Assembly: GCA_037388705.1 (NCBI GenBank)
Contig: JARRJY010000046.1
Span: forward strand, 1-20,399
Direction: 5' to 3'
DNA length: 20,399 nt
DNA from: JARRJY01 sp037388705
GTDB lineage: Bacteria > Pseudomonadota > Gammaproteobacteria > UBA6429 > Thiohalophilaceae
The position numbers were made by a program, and so were the translations under genes. A model generated the notes under the pieces. That model was not told the DNA's origin. It did no database searches and saw only the letters and a program-made list of their open reading frames with translations. Position 1 is the stretch's first letter. Every line of letters begins with the position of its first letter. Positions 1 through 7,355 of the stretch are shown here, piece after piece.

Positions 1-217
1 ATGGTTACGTGGGTGGTCCCGGCATGGTGACAACTGCACGTCGCCAGTACCCTAACCAGTACCTGCATTATCATCTTGGCCAGCACAAACGCGGTGTAAC
101 CACGCTTGGAGCTGGGCGAAGTAACCGCACCATGACCGGCACGATGATAATGCAGGTACTGGTTAGGGTACTGGCGACGTGCAGTTGTCACCATGCCGGG
201 ACCACCCACGTAACCAT
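1..217. repeat. Perfect 75-bp inverted repeat at window edge (fold-back)
   Basis: Positions 1-75 are the exact reverse complement of 143-217, separated by a 67-bp unique spacer (76-142). Reading the minus strand, the RuBisCO frame runs normally through arm 143-217 and the spacer (residues matching the conserved HYHRAGHGAV and KRGYTAFVLAK stretches). At 75/76 it then turns back into the complementary strand of the same gene. The repeat stops exactly at the window end on one side. A natural RuBisCO gene has no such duplication, so the likely cause is a chimeric fold-back from amplification or library preparation, or a misassembled contig end. A real terminal hairpin or inversion junction cannot be excluded from sequence alone. 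Confidence 0.95.
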
Positions 218-1010
218 CCACCAGGAAAGCCAGCTTGTCGGCATCAGGACCAAATGTTTCCAGTGCAAAATCAGCACGGGCACACATCTCGAAGTGATCA
301 TCAGCCGTGATGTTCATTGAAAACAGCTTGGCTTCACCGGTTTCGTCCTGGGCACGTTTCATGGCGTCATATACCAGTGGCAGGGTTTTCTTGATTGGTG
401 CAAACACCTGGTTGCCTTGTGGTTCATCATTCTTGATGAAATCTCCGCCTAACCAGAATTCATAGGCAGCCCTGGCAAACGGCTCGGGGCGCAGGCCCAG
501 TTTCGGCTTGATAATGGTGCCAGAGATATAGCCACCATCTTTCACCGGACGACCCAGGATACGCCACAGGTCTGAAATATCCTTGGATGGACCATCGAAC
601 ATCTGGATGGCGCGCTCCGGCACGTAGAAATCGATCATCTTGGCGTGTTCCACATCACCCATGCCCTGGTTGTTACCAATGGTCAGGGTCAGGAAAGAGA
701 CCATCATGAAACGGCCGTCAGTAACGTTGCGATCGAACAGTTCCAGTGGATAGGCAATGCGCATGTCTTCACTGGCTTCGTCGATATGGTAAACAAGCGC
801 GTCCACGCCCTTGGTGAAATCATCAGTGGTGCTGACTTCGACGTTGGTACCGGTTGATGATTCCGCGGCAAAGTGAGCAGCGGTGGCAAGGTAGTCATAA
901 CCTGCCTTGGGCTTCATTTTGTAGGCGACCAGGATATGCTGGCCACCGGCGACGAGCTCAGCTTCCGTAAGGTCGAGGTTAGCGTAACGACTGGATTGAT
1001 CGTGTGCCAT
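76..1010 (-). CDS. cbbM: Ribulose-1,5-bisphosphate carboxylase/oxygenase, form II large subunit (3'-partial)
   Basis: Carboxylates ribulose-1,5-bisphosphate in the Calvin cycle; form II enzymes work as large-subunit dimers or oligomers without small subunits. The minus strand from the ATG at 1010-1008 encodes about 311 authentic residues of an expected ~460. Visible landmarks are an IIKPKLGLRP motif near residue 168 (catalytic Lys), GGDFIKNDEP near 188-197 (the carbamylated Lys193 and the Mg2+ ligands Asp195/Glu196), and HYHRAGHGAV near 286-295 with the active-site His. Numbering is shifted by about two from Rhodospirillum rubrum CbbM. A strong Shine-Dalgarno GGAGG lies 5 nt before the start (1016-1020). 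The C-terminal third, including loop 6, is lost where the sequence folds back at position 75. It is divergent from a LysR regulator, the classic cbb arrangement, so CbbR control is likely. The family assignment is very secure. Confidence 0.96.
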
Positions 1011-1020
1011 GTTGTCCTCC

Positions 1021-1121
1021 GAATATACTTGGGTTCAAAAAATTGGGATGCCACTGTAACTTATGTGGTTTATAAGGTATATTCAGAATAAATTGGATTA
1101 CCTCAAACTTTTGCTTATAGT
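1021..1121. promoter_or_regulatory. Divergent cbbM-cbbR control region with T-N11-A type CbbR site
   Basis: This 101-bp AT-rich gap separates the divergent cbbM and cbbR genes. It holds the interrupted palindrome CTTAT-N7-ATAAG (1060-1076), which contains TTA-N9-TAA and the T-N11-A core expected of LysR-type and specifically CbbR operators. A second exact 8-bp inverted pair, GAATATAC (1021-1028) and GTATATTC (1077-1084), brackets it. No convincing -35/-10 pair was identified for either gene. Binding by the adjacent regulator is inferred from the motif and the gene arrangement. Confidence 0.6.
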
Positions 1122-2030
1122 ATGCAGAAATTGACGCTTCGCCAGCTGGAAATTCTCAGCGCCGTGGCACGCTGCGGAAGTTTTTCCCGTGCCAGTAACG
1201 AGTTGCACCTGTCGCAGCCGGCTGTTTCCATGCAAATCAAGCAGCTGGAAAGTGTGCTGAGCCTGCCCCTGTTCGAGCACATGGGCAAGCACATCCATCT
1301 CACCGAGGCAGGTCGCGACACGCTACGTACTGCCAGTATCATCGAGCGCGAACTTGCCAACCTGGATCATTCCCTGGCGGATCTGCAGGGACTGAAAGGC
1401 GGCACTTTGACCGTATCGGCTGCCAGTACCGCCAGCGTGTTTACCGCGCGACTCATGGCGCTGTTTCGCGCGCTGCACCCGGACGTGCGTATCAGCCTCA
1501 ACGTGGTCAATCGCGAAACCCTGTTGCGCCACCTAACCGAAAACAGCGTTGATCTTGCCATCATGGGACAGCCACCGGAGGGTTATGATCTGTCGGCGCA
1601 ACCCTTCATGGATAATCCGCTGGTGGTAATCGCGGCAACCAGTCACTCGCTTTCAGGTGTACCGGACATTGCGCTCGAACAACTGCTGGAGGAATCATTG
1701 ATCGGACGTGAACAGGGTTCCGGTACGCGAAGCGCACTGGAAAAATTTCTTGCCGAGCATGGTTATACCTTTAACGTCGCTATGGAAATGAACAAGAACG
1801 AGGCAATCAAACAGGCGGTAGAAGCCGGCCTGGGTCTGGGTGTGGTGTCACTGCATACCGTTCAGGCTGAACTGGCATCCGGGCAACTATGCGTACTGGA
1901 TGTACAGGGCTTTCCTTTGAAACGACAGTGGTACATGGTGCAACGTGAAGGCAAGCGCCTGAGTCCCGCCGCCTATGCTTTTACCCAGCTGGTATTAAAA
2001 GAGGCTACACAATTCGATACTTTTATATAG
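1122..2030 (+). CDS. cbbR: LysR-family transcriptional regulator, CbbR type
   Basis: Predicted activator/repressor of the divergent RuBisCO gene. The 302-residue length is standard for LysR proteins. Residues 1-60 form the winged helix-turn-helix (TLRQLEIL, then SFSRASNELHLSQPAVSMQIKQLE, the recognition helix region). Residues ~88-295 are the periplasmic-binding-protein-like effector domain, which in CbbR proteins senses metabolites such as RuBP, ATP or NADPH. The ATG at 1122 is the first possible start after an in-frame stop at 1089-1091, and it places TLRQL at residue 5 as in relatives. No Shine-Dalgarno is visible upstream, so initiation may be weak or leaderless. The gene converges on the histidine kinase gene, only 10 bp separating the stop codons, with no terminator hairpin seen between them. 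The CbbR name rests on the position next to cbbM plus family resemblance. Confidence 0.9.
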   Translation: MQKLTLRQLEILSAVARCGSFSRASNELHLSQPAVSMQIKQLESVLSLPLFEHMGKHIHLTEAGRDTLRTASIIERELANLDHSLADLQGLKGGTLTVSAASTASVFTARLMALFRALHPDVRISLNVVNRETLLRHLTENSVDLAIMGQPPEGYDLSAQPFMDNPLVVIAATSHSLSGVPDIALEQLLEESLIGREQGSGTRSALEKFLAEHGYTFNVAMEMNKNEAIKQAVEAGLGLGVVSLHTVQAELASGQLCVLDVQGFPLKRQWYMVQREGKRLSPAAYAFTQLVLKEATQFDTFI

Positions 2031-2040
2031 GCTACTTTGA

Positions 2041-3771
2041 TTAGCTAATTTTACGCCGCATGATATCCATCAGGTTTTCAAAATTAATCGGTTTTTCAAC
2101 CAGTGCATCCATACCGGCTTCAAAGTAACTTTCACGCTCATCATTCATTACACTGGCTGTCATACCGATAACCGGTGCAGCTGTCAGTTTGCGCTCTTTT
2201 ATTACCCTGGTCGCAGTCACGCCGTTCATCACCGGCATATGCACGTCCATTAAAATGGCATCATAATCATAATCCTGCTCGAGGAAATGGATTGCCTCAG
2301 CACCATTATCAGCAATAGTGACATTGTGTTTTTTATTGGATAACAGTGTTTTTACTGCCAGACGACTAATTTGATCATCATCGACAAGCAAGATGTTTAA
2401 CGACTCCGGTGCACTACTGGAAATCGTTGCTTTTTTCTTTATATCCAGTTCTTTCACCAGCGGTAATGTCAGGTCGATACTAAAGGTACTGCCTTTACCG
2501 GGCTCGGATTGTACTTTTAATTCTCCCTTCATGGCTTCAATGATCTTTTTACAGATTGGTAGCCCCAGTCCGACGCCTTTATTGGCAATACGGTCCGGTG
2601 ATAACTGCTGAAAAGGTTCAAAAATTCTTTTTTGTTTATCTTCCGGAATGCCTGAACCCGTATCACTCACTTCAATGCTCAGGTGATAATTATTTATACC
2701 GACTTCTTCCCCCCTTACGGAAACTTTTACTTCACCTTCATCGGTAAACTTGGCGGCATTACTGATGAGGTTAACGATGACCTGTTTAATTCTGACTTCA
2801 TCACCTATCAGGTATCCTGGTAGTTCATTACTGACATCGATACTAAAACCAAGCGGCTTGTCTTCAAACAACGGTTCTACCTGCGTTAAAACATCTTCAA
2901 GACAATCCCATGTTTTGAATTCCTTATTAGAAATATCCAGCCTGCCTGATTCAATTCGAGAAAGATCCAGCAGATCATCAAGCAGGGTGAGCAGGGTCTT
3001 GCTTGAACGTTCTATTGCTTTTATATAACTGCGCTGTTGTGTATCAAGCTGTGTGGTTTGCAATACCTGAACCATGCTCAGTACTCCGTTCATAGGGGTA
3101 CGTATTTCATGACTCATGTTGGCAAGAAACAGGCTTTTAATCTGGCTTGCTGCATGGGCACCTTCCAGCGCATCGTTGATTTCCCTGATACTATCTTCCA
3201 GGGCATTCTTTTGCTTGTTTAACTGGTTTTCATAACTTGTCATTTGCCTGGTGTAGGCATGACTTAACAAACCAAACACTACCAGGCCAAGCGTGGCTGT
3301 CATAATGGCCGTTTCGGAAAGATTCAGATCGCTATAAATATCGACCAGCGTTATTGCCGCGATTGATGAGATGGTAAAATATATCCCGGCTTGTGTGCCC
3401 AGCAGCATAAAGGAAATATAAACCGCCACATAAAACCACATGATTCGAAATTCATCATTGCTGACAGTGACAAGAGCAATCAGGAACAATAACCAGGAAA
3501 TACTCACCTGTACCCAGGCAATCCTGTTAAAAATTTCTTTTTTACTTCTTAATTGCCATAAAAGAAGAACATTAATCGCAGCATAAATAAAATTAGAAAC
3601 AAACTGGACCATGCCAATTTTCATGATACCCAGGTAGCCAAAAAAACCAATCAGGCTGCCAAATACAACAGCCACCAGCATGAAAGAATTCAATACCCTG
3701 TACTTGAAAACCAGGTAACTTTCGTGTTCTTTAAACTGGTGGCCGCTGGTAAGAAAATTATTCAGGTTCAT
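2041..3771 (-). CDS. Membrane hybrid sensor histidine kinase with C-terminal receiver domain
   Basis: A 576-residue two-component sensor of unknown signal. Residues ~25-172 contain about six hydrophobic segments (near 28-50, 56-74, 85-103, 110-126, 128-145, 154-172), an integral membrane sensor with no obvious periplasmic domain. A short coiled coil (~175-210) leads to the HisKA domain with NMSHEIRTPMNG, phosphoacceptor His221. The HATPase_c domain follows, with the N-box around Asn338, the G1 box DTGSGIP (370-376) and the G2 box GVGLGLP (399-405). A receiver domain (~458-572) has acidic DDD at 464-466, phosphoacceptor Asp509, Thr538 and Lys560. All catalytic residues are present, so it should be active. 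There is no partner regulator or HPt gene beside it, so it may phosphorelay to a distant protein. The gene looks more AT-rich than neighbouring cbbM/cbbR. The ligand cannot be predicted. Confidence 0.9.
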   Translation of the reverse strand: MNLNNFLTSGHQFKEHESYLVFKYRVLNSFMLVAVVFGSLIGFFGYLGIMKIGMVQFVSNFIYAAINVLLLWQLRSKKEIFNRIAWVQVSISWLLFLIALVTVSNDEFRIMWFYVAVYISFMLLGTQAGIYFTISSIAAITLVDIYSDLNLSETAIMTATLGLVVFGLLSHAYTRQMTSYENQLNKQKNALEDSIREINDALEGAHAASQIKSLFLANMSHEIRTPMNGVLSMVQVLQTTQLDTQQRSYIKAIERSSKTLLTLLDDLLDLSRIESGRLDISNKEFKTWDCLEDVLTQVEPLFEDKPLGFSIDVSNELPGYLIGDEVRIKQVIVNLISNAAKFTDEGEVKVSVRGEEVGINNYHLSIEVSDTGSGIPEDKQKRIFEPFQQLSPDRIANKGVGLGLPICKKIIEAMKGELKVQSEPGKGSTFSIDLTLPLVKELDIKKKATISSSAPESLNILLVDDDQISRLAVKTLLSNKKHNVTIADNGAEAIHFLEQDYDYDAILMDVHMPVMNGVTATRVIKERKLTAAPVIGMTASVMNDERESYFEAGMDALVEKPINFENLMDIMRRKIS

Positions 3772-3810
3772 GAAAATTATTTTTGTTATATAAATAGCAT
3801 TGTTTGATGA

Positions 3811-4275
3811 TTATATCGCGCCTTTAAAACCAAGCTGACGCCATGCTTCATAAACAACAATCGCTGCCGTATTGGATAAGTTCAGGCTGCGACTATCCGG
3901 CAACATGGGCATGCGTAATACCTGGTTACTTCCCAGCTGCTCACGTATATTTTCAGGTAAGCCCCGCGTTTCCGGTCCAAATAAAAATGAATCACCTTCC
4001 TGGTACTGCATATCGAAAAATCCTTTTTTACCTTTGGTCGACAAAGCAAAAATTCGGGCAGGATCTACCCCGGTAATAAAATGGGCAAAATCTTCATGCT
4101 GCCTGACTTTAGTATACTCCTGATAATCCAGCCCGGCACGCCTGAGACGCGTATCATCCAGCTCAAAACCCAGTGGATGAATCAGGTGCAACTGGCAGCC
4201 GGTGTTGGCACAGAGTCGAATAATATTGCCCGTATTGGGAGGAATTTCTGGCTCATACAGGGCGATGTTGAACAT
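3811..4275 (-). CDS. trmL: tRNA (cytidine/uridine-34 2'-O)-methyltransferase
   Basis: SPOUT-family methyltransferase that 2'-O-methylates the wobble nucleotide of tRNA-Leu isoacceptors using S-adenosylmethionine. At 154 residues it is full length (the E. coli protein is 157). Family signatures are PPNTGNIIRLCANTG (12-26), the knot motif FGPETRGLP (99-107) and MPMLPDSRSLNLSNTAA (122-138), which forms the SAM-binding trefoil knot. The C-terminus ends in the usual YEAWRQLGF. The ATG at 4275-4273 gives the canonical MFNIALYEPEIPPNTG start. The gene lies divergently from pyrD across a 99-bp gap and is followed 39 bp later by the histidine kinase gene on the same strand; nothing suggests a functional link to that kinase. 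Confidence 0.95.
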   Translation of the reverse strand: MFNIALYEPEIPPNTGNIIRLCANTGCQLHLIHPLGFELDDTRLRRAGLDYQEYTKVRQHEDFAHFITGVDPARIFALSTKGKKGFFDMQYQEGDSFLFGPETRGLPENIREQLGSNQVLRMPMLPDSRSLNLSNTAAIVVYEAWRQLGFKGAI

Positions 4276-4374
4276 ACATTTGCTCTTAAAAAATAAAAGT
4301 TACGAATACAAGTCAGGACAACAACGATATACTATGCGCTTGTGACATGAAATACACCCGCGCATAATTTACCC

Positions 4375-5319
4375 ATGACAGACAAACTTGATGAACGCCT
4401 GAAAACTGAATTTTGTGGTATGACATTTAACTCACCGCAGGTCTTGCTGTCGGGTTGTGTCGGCTTTGGTGAGGAATACACTCGTGTCGAAGGCTTTGCC
4501 AATACAGATGTGGGTGCTATCTGCCTGAAAGGTACCACCCCGGAACCACGCCTGGGGAATGCTCCGCACCGGGTATATGAAACACCAATGGGTATGCTCA
4601 ATGCGATTGGATTACAAAATCCCGGCGCTGAACACGTGGTCAATAAAATCCTGCCGGAGCTGGATTTTGGCGAAACACGCTTCATTGCCAACCTGTCTGG
4701 CTCAACCGTCGAAGACTATTATGAAGTCACGCGCATTTTTGATGACTCTCCCATTGATGCCATGGAAATCAATATTTCCTGCCCAAACGTGAAATGTGGT
4801 GGTGTCGCATTTGGTAATGACCCGGAAATGTCGGCAAAAGTCGTAGAAACGTGCCGAAAAGCGACAAACAAGCCACTAATTACCAAATTATCCCCCAACC
4901 AGACAGATATTGCAGAAAATGCCCGCCGCTGTATTGACGCGGGTACGGATGCGTTTGCCGTGATCAACACCATGATGGGCATGGCCATTGACGCGGAGTC
5001 CCGATCTACCATTATCGGCAACAACCAGGGTGGTCTGTCAGGGCCCGCCATCAAACCCATTGCCCTGCTGAAGGTACACCAGGTCTACCAGGTCTGCCGT
5101 GAGCATGACATTCCCATTATCGGCCAGGGCGGTATTAACTCGGCAGAAGATGCCCTGGAATTTATCATCGCCGGGGCCAGTGCCGTTGGCGTGGGTACTG
5201 CGCTTTTTTATGACCCATTAATTTGCAAGAAGATTAACGATGGCATGGTGGACTATATGGAGCGACACCAACTGGCCAACATTTCCCAGCTGGTGGGTAG
5301 CCTGCTACTCAATGACTGA
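4375..5319 (+). CDS. pyrD: Dihydroorotate dehydrogenase, class 1B-like catalytic subunit
   Basis: FMN enzyme oxidising dihydroorotate to orotate in pyrimidine synthesis. The 314-residue TIM-barrel resembles cytosolic class 1 enzymes, not the membrane-bound, quinone-dependent class 2 enzyme usual in Gammaproteobacteria. Evidence is NISCPNVKCGG (133-143) with Cys136 as the class 1 catalytic base (class 2 uses Ser), the FMN-contacting Lys171 in ITKLSPN, INTMMG (197-202), GGLSGPAIKP (219-228), IIGQGGI (248-254) and GASAVGVGTA (267-276). There is no N-terminal membrane helix. Class 1B enzymes normally pair with the Fe-S/FAD subunit PyrK to reduce NAD+, and no pyrK lies in this window. The N-terminal ~20 residues carry little motif information, and no Shine-Dalgarno is seen before the ATG at 4375. 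Class 1A or a pyrimidine-degradation (PreA-like) homologue is less likely. Confidence 0.85.
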   Translation: MTDKLDERLKTEFCGMTFNSPQVLLSGCVGFGEEYTRVEGFANTDVGAICLKGTTPEPRLGNAPHRVYETPMGMLNAIGLQNPGAEHVVNKILPELDFGETRFIANLSGSTVEDYYEVTRIFDDSPIDAMEINISCPNVKCGGVAFGNDPEMSAKVVETCRKATNKPLITKLSPNQTDIAENARRCIDAGTDAFAVINTMMGMAIDAESRSTIIGNNQGGLSGPAIKPIALLKVHQVYQVCREHDIPIIGQGGINSAEDALEFIIAGASAVGVGTALFYDPLICKKINDGMVDYMERHQLANISQLVGSLLLND

Positions 5320-5414
5320 GCAATAAAAACAGAACTAACTATAGTATTCCGGCACCGCAACCAGGCCGGTAACACAGATAACACGCAACAATAATAAAAA
5401 AAGGTGATAGCAAG

Positions 5415-5924
5415 ATGAAAAAACAGCACGCGTTTACTTTTGTTGAACTTATCGTACTGGTATTGATCCTGGGTATACTGGCTGCAACAGCCTTACCTCG
5501 CTTTATCGAATCCAGCCAGGCCATTCACCAATCAGCCGTTGACGGGGCAGGTGGTGTATTTGCTGCCACCGTTGAACTGCGTCATGCGCAATGGCAGGCA
5601 CAGGGAGGTAACCCGGAAGTGAATTCTGTGACACTTAAAGACGGGACCCGGGTGATCATTAACAACAATGGCTGGCCTGACAGTGATGATATACCTGGTA
5701 ACAAAATTTCGGATAGCGCATGTGTCAGGTTATGGCAACAAACCATTAACACTCACGCACCCGGGATACTGGCTGGTGAACAGGTAATTAAAAATGGTTA
5801 TCTCGCAACGGGTAATACAGCAACCTGTACTTACACCTACTTTAAAAATGATTCTGCAAACAAATCACGAAATATTGTTTACAACGCCAATACCGGGAAA
5901 GTTACGAACACCAACGCCCCTTAA
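5415..5924 (+). CDS. Type IV pilin-like / pseudopilin protein with prepilin signal
   Basis: A 169-residue protein starting with a class III (type IV prepilin) leader: basic MKKQHA, then FTFVELIVLVLILGILAATALPRF. Cleavage is expected between Ala6 and Phe7, with the diagnostic Glu at mature position +5 (Glu11) and a ~20-residue hydrophobic helix. The -1 residue is Ala where Gly is nearly universal; Ala is tolerated by some prepilin peptidases. The globular part has two cysteines (103 and 138) that could form a disulfide-bounded loop. A purine-rich AAGGTGAT ribosome site precedes the ATG at 5415. The pattern resembles MSHA-type or minor pilins, but the exact family is unclear. No pilus assembly gene is nearby, and the gene converges on ntrC with 13 bp between stops. 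Confidence 0.8.
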   Translation: MKKQHAFTFVELIVLVLILGILAATALPRFIESSQAIHQSAVDGAGGVFAATVELRHAQWQAQGGNPEVNSVTLKDGTRVIINNNGWPDSDDIPGNKISDSACVRLWQQTINTHAPGILAGEQVIKNGYLATGNTATCTYTYFKNDSANKSRNIVYNANTGKVTNTNAP

Positions 5925-5937
5925 ACAATAATGATGT

Positions 5938-7341
5938 TTACACACTGTTTTCCATACCCAGTTCTTTAATTTTACGCGTCAGAGTGTTTCTGCCCCAGCC
6001 CAATAATTTTGCAGCATCCTGGCGACGCCCACCGGTTTGTTTTAACGCTGTTTCGATCATCACTTTTTCAAACTGTGGCATGGCGGTATCAAGAATATCT
6101 GATTCACCCTGACCAATTTTTTGCTCTGTCCAGCGACGTAACAGCTCAACCCAGTCTCCCGAAGCACTGGTTGACTTCTCGCTTTTCAGTAACTCGGGTG
6201 GCAAGTCATCCATATGGATCACCTGGCCGGGAGCCATCACCATTAACCAGCGACAGGTGTTTTCAAGTTGACGCACATTCCCGGGCCAGTCTAACTGACT
6301 CATATATTCCACCACTTCCTTGTCCAGTGTTTTTAACTCGGTATTCAAATCTTCCGCAGCGTACTTAAGGAAATGGTTTGCCAGTATCGCAATATCTTCA
6401 CGACGTTCACGTAAAGATGGAATATGAATACGGATGACATTAAGTCGATGGAATAAATCCTCACGAAAATCACCCTGTTTTACCCGATCTTCAAGATTCT
6501 GGTGTGTCGCCGCAATTATTCTCACGTCAACTTTTACCGGCCGATGCCCGCCAACACGATAAAATTCTCCATCAGCCAGTACACGTAACAGGCGTGTTTG
6601 CAACTCGGCTGGCATATCACCTATTTCATCCAGGAATAAGGTACCACCATCGGCCTGTTCAAAACGTCCCTGGCGCGCTGCTTGTGCACCGGTAAAAGCA
6701 CCTTTTTCATGGCCAAATAATTCTGACTCCAGCAAATCACGTGGAATCGCTGCTGTATTTAAGGCAATAAATGGTTTATCAGCGCGAGGACTGTGTTTAT
6801 GTAAAGCATGGGCTACCAGTTCTTTACCCGTACCTGATTCACCGTTGATTAATACTGTAATGTTTGAACGTGATAAACGACCGATTGCACGAAACACTTC
6901 CTGCATGGAGGGGGCTTCACCTATGATTTCAGAATCTTTTGTGTCAACCACATCTTCGCTGCTGCCACTTTCACGACGATGACTTATAGCACGACGTGTT
7001 AATTCAACCGCCTCATCCACATCAAATGGTTTAGGCAAATATTCAAACGCACCTTCCTGGTAAGCTGAAACCGCACTGTCCAGATCGGTATGCGCAGTAA
7101 TAATAATGACCGGAAGATCAGGATGCTGTTGATGAATTTCATCCATCATTTCCATGCCATCCATACCTGGCATACGCACATCGCTGATTATCACATCAGG
7201 TTCATCTTTCTTTAATGCTTTTAATGCATCATTCGCGTTATCAAAAGTACTGACATCCATTTCAGACTGTTTGAATGCTTTTTCAAGCACCCAACGTATT
7301 GAACGGTCATCATCAACTATCCAGACTTTTTCACTACTCAT
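5938..7341 (-). CDS. glnG: Nitrogen regulation protein NR(I), sigma-54 activator
   Basis: NtrC, the response regulator that activates sigma-54 promoters under nitrogen limitation. Length 467 is close to E. coli NtrC (469). Domains are: receiver 1-120 with Asp11/Asp12 and phosphoacceptor Asp54, plus Lys104; AAA+ central domain ~138-370 with Walker A GESGTGKE (167-174), the sigma-54 contact loop GAFTGA (214-219), Walker B TLFLDEIGD (234-242) and an arginine-finger region near FREDLFHRL (292-300); and a Fis-type helix-turn-helix ~425-463 (GGRRQDAAKLLGWGRNTLTRKI). All key residues are intact. The ATG at 7341-7339 lies 14 nt after the ntrB stop, so the two are co-transcribed. Its predicted binding sites are present upstream of glnA (10350-10395) and in the ntrB leader (8629-8643). 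Confidence 0.97.
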   Translation of the reverse strand: MSSEKVWIVDDDRSIRWVLEKAFKQSEMDVSTFDNANDALKALKKDEPDVIISDVRMPGMDGMEMMDEIHQQHPDLPVIIITAHTDLDSAVSAYQEGAFEYLPKPFDVDEAVELTRRAISHRRESGSSEDVVDTKDSEIIGEAPSMQEVFRAIGRLSRSNITVLINGESGTGKELVAHALHKHSPRADKPFIALNTAAIPRDLLESELFGHEKGAFTGAQAARQGRFEQADGGTLFLDEIGDMPAELQTRLLRVLADGEFYRVGGHRPVKVDVRIIAATHQNLEDRVKQGDFREDLFHRLNVIRIHIPSLRERREDIAILANHFLKYAAEDLNTELKTLDKEVVEYMSQLDWPGNVRQLENTCRWLMVMAPGQVIHMDDLPPELLKSEKSTSASGDWVELLRRWTEQKIGQGESDILDTAMPQFEKVMIETALKQTGGRRQDAAKLLGWGRNTLTRKIKELGMENSV

Positions 7342-7355
7342 AATGTTTTACCGTT

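Noticed and set aside
9..320. 103-codon plus-strand open frame at the window start
   Set aside because: It runs through the inverted-repeat fold-back and antisense to cbbM; its sequence is RuBisCO read partly in the true orientation (GGPGMVTTARRQYPNQYLHYH) because of the duplicated arm, not an independent gene.
1093..1121. TTGGAT-N17-TATAGT as a cbbR promoter
   Set aside because: It would start transcription downstream of the only plausible cbbR start codon at 1122.
4332..4691. 119-codon minus-strand frame antisense to pyrD, and similar long antisense frames over ntrC, glnA and cbbR
   Set aside because: They lie wholly within well-identified genes in other frames and show no family features of their own.
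5348..5373. CCGGC/GCCGG inverted pair between pyrD and the pilin gene as a terminator
   Set aside because: Only 5 bp of stem with an 11-nt loop and no T tract after it.
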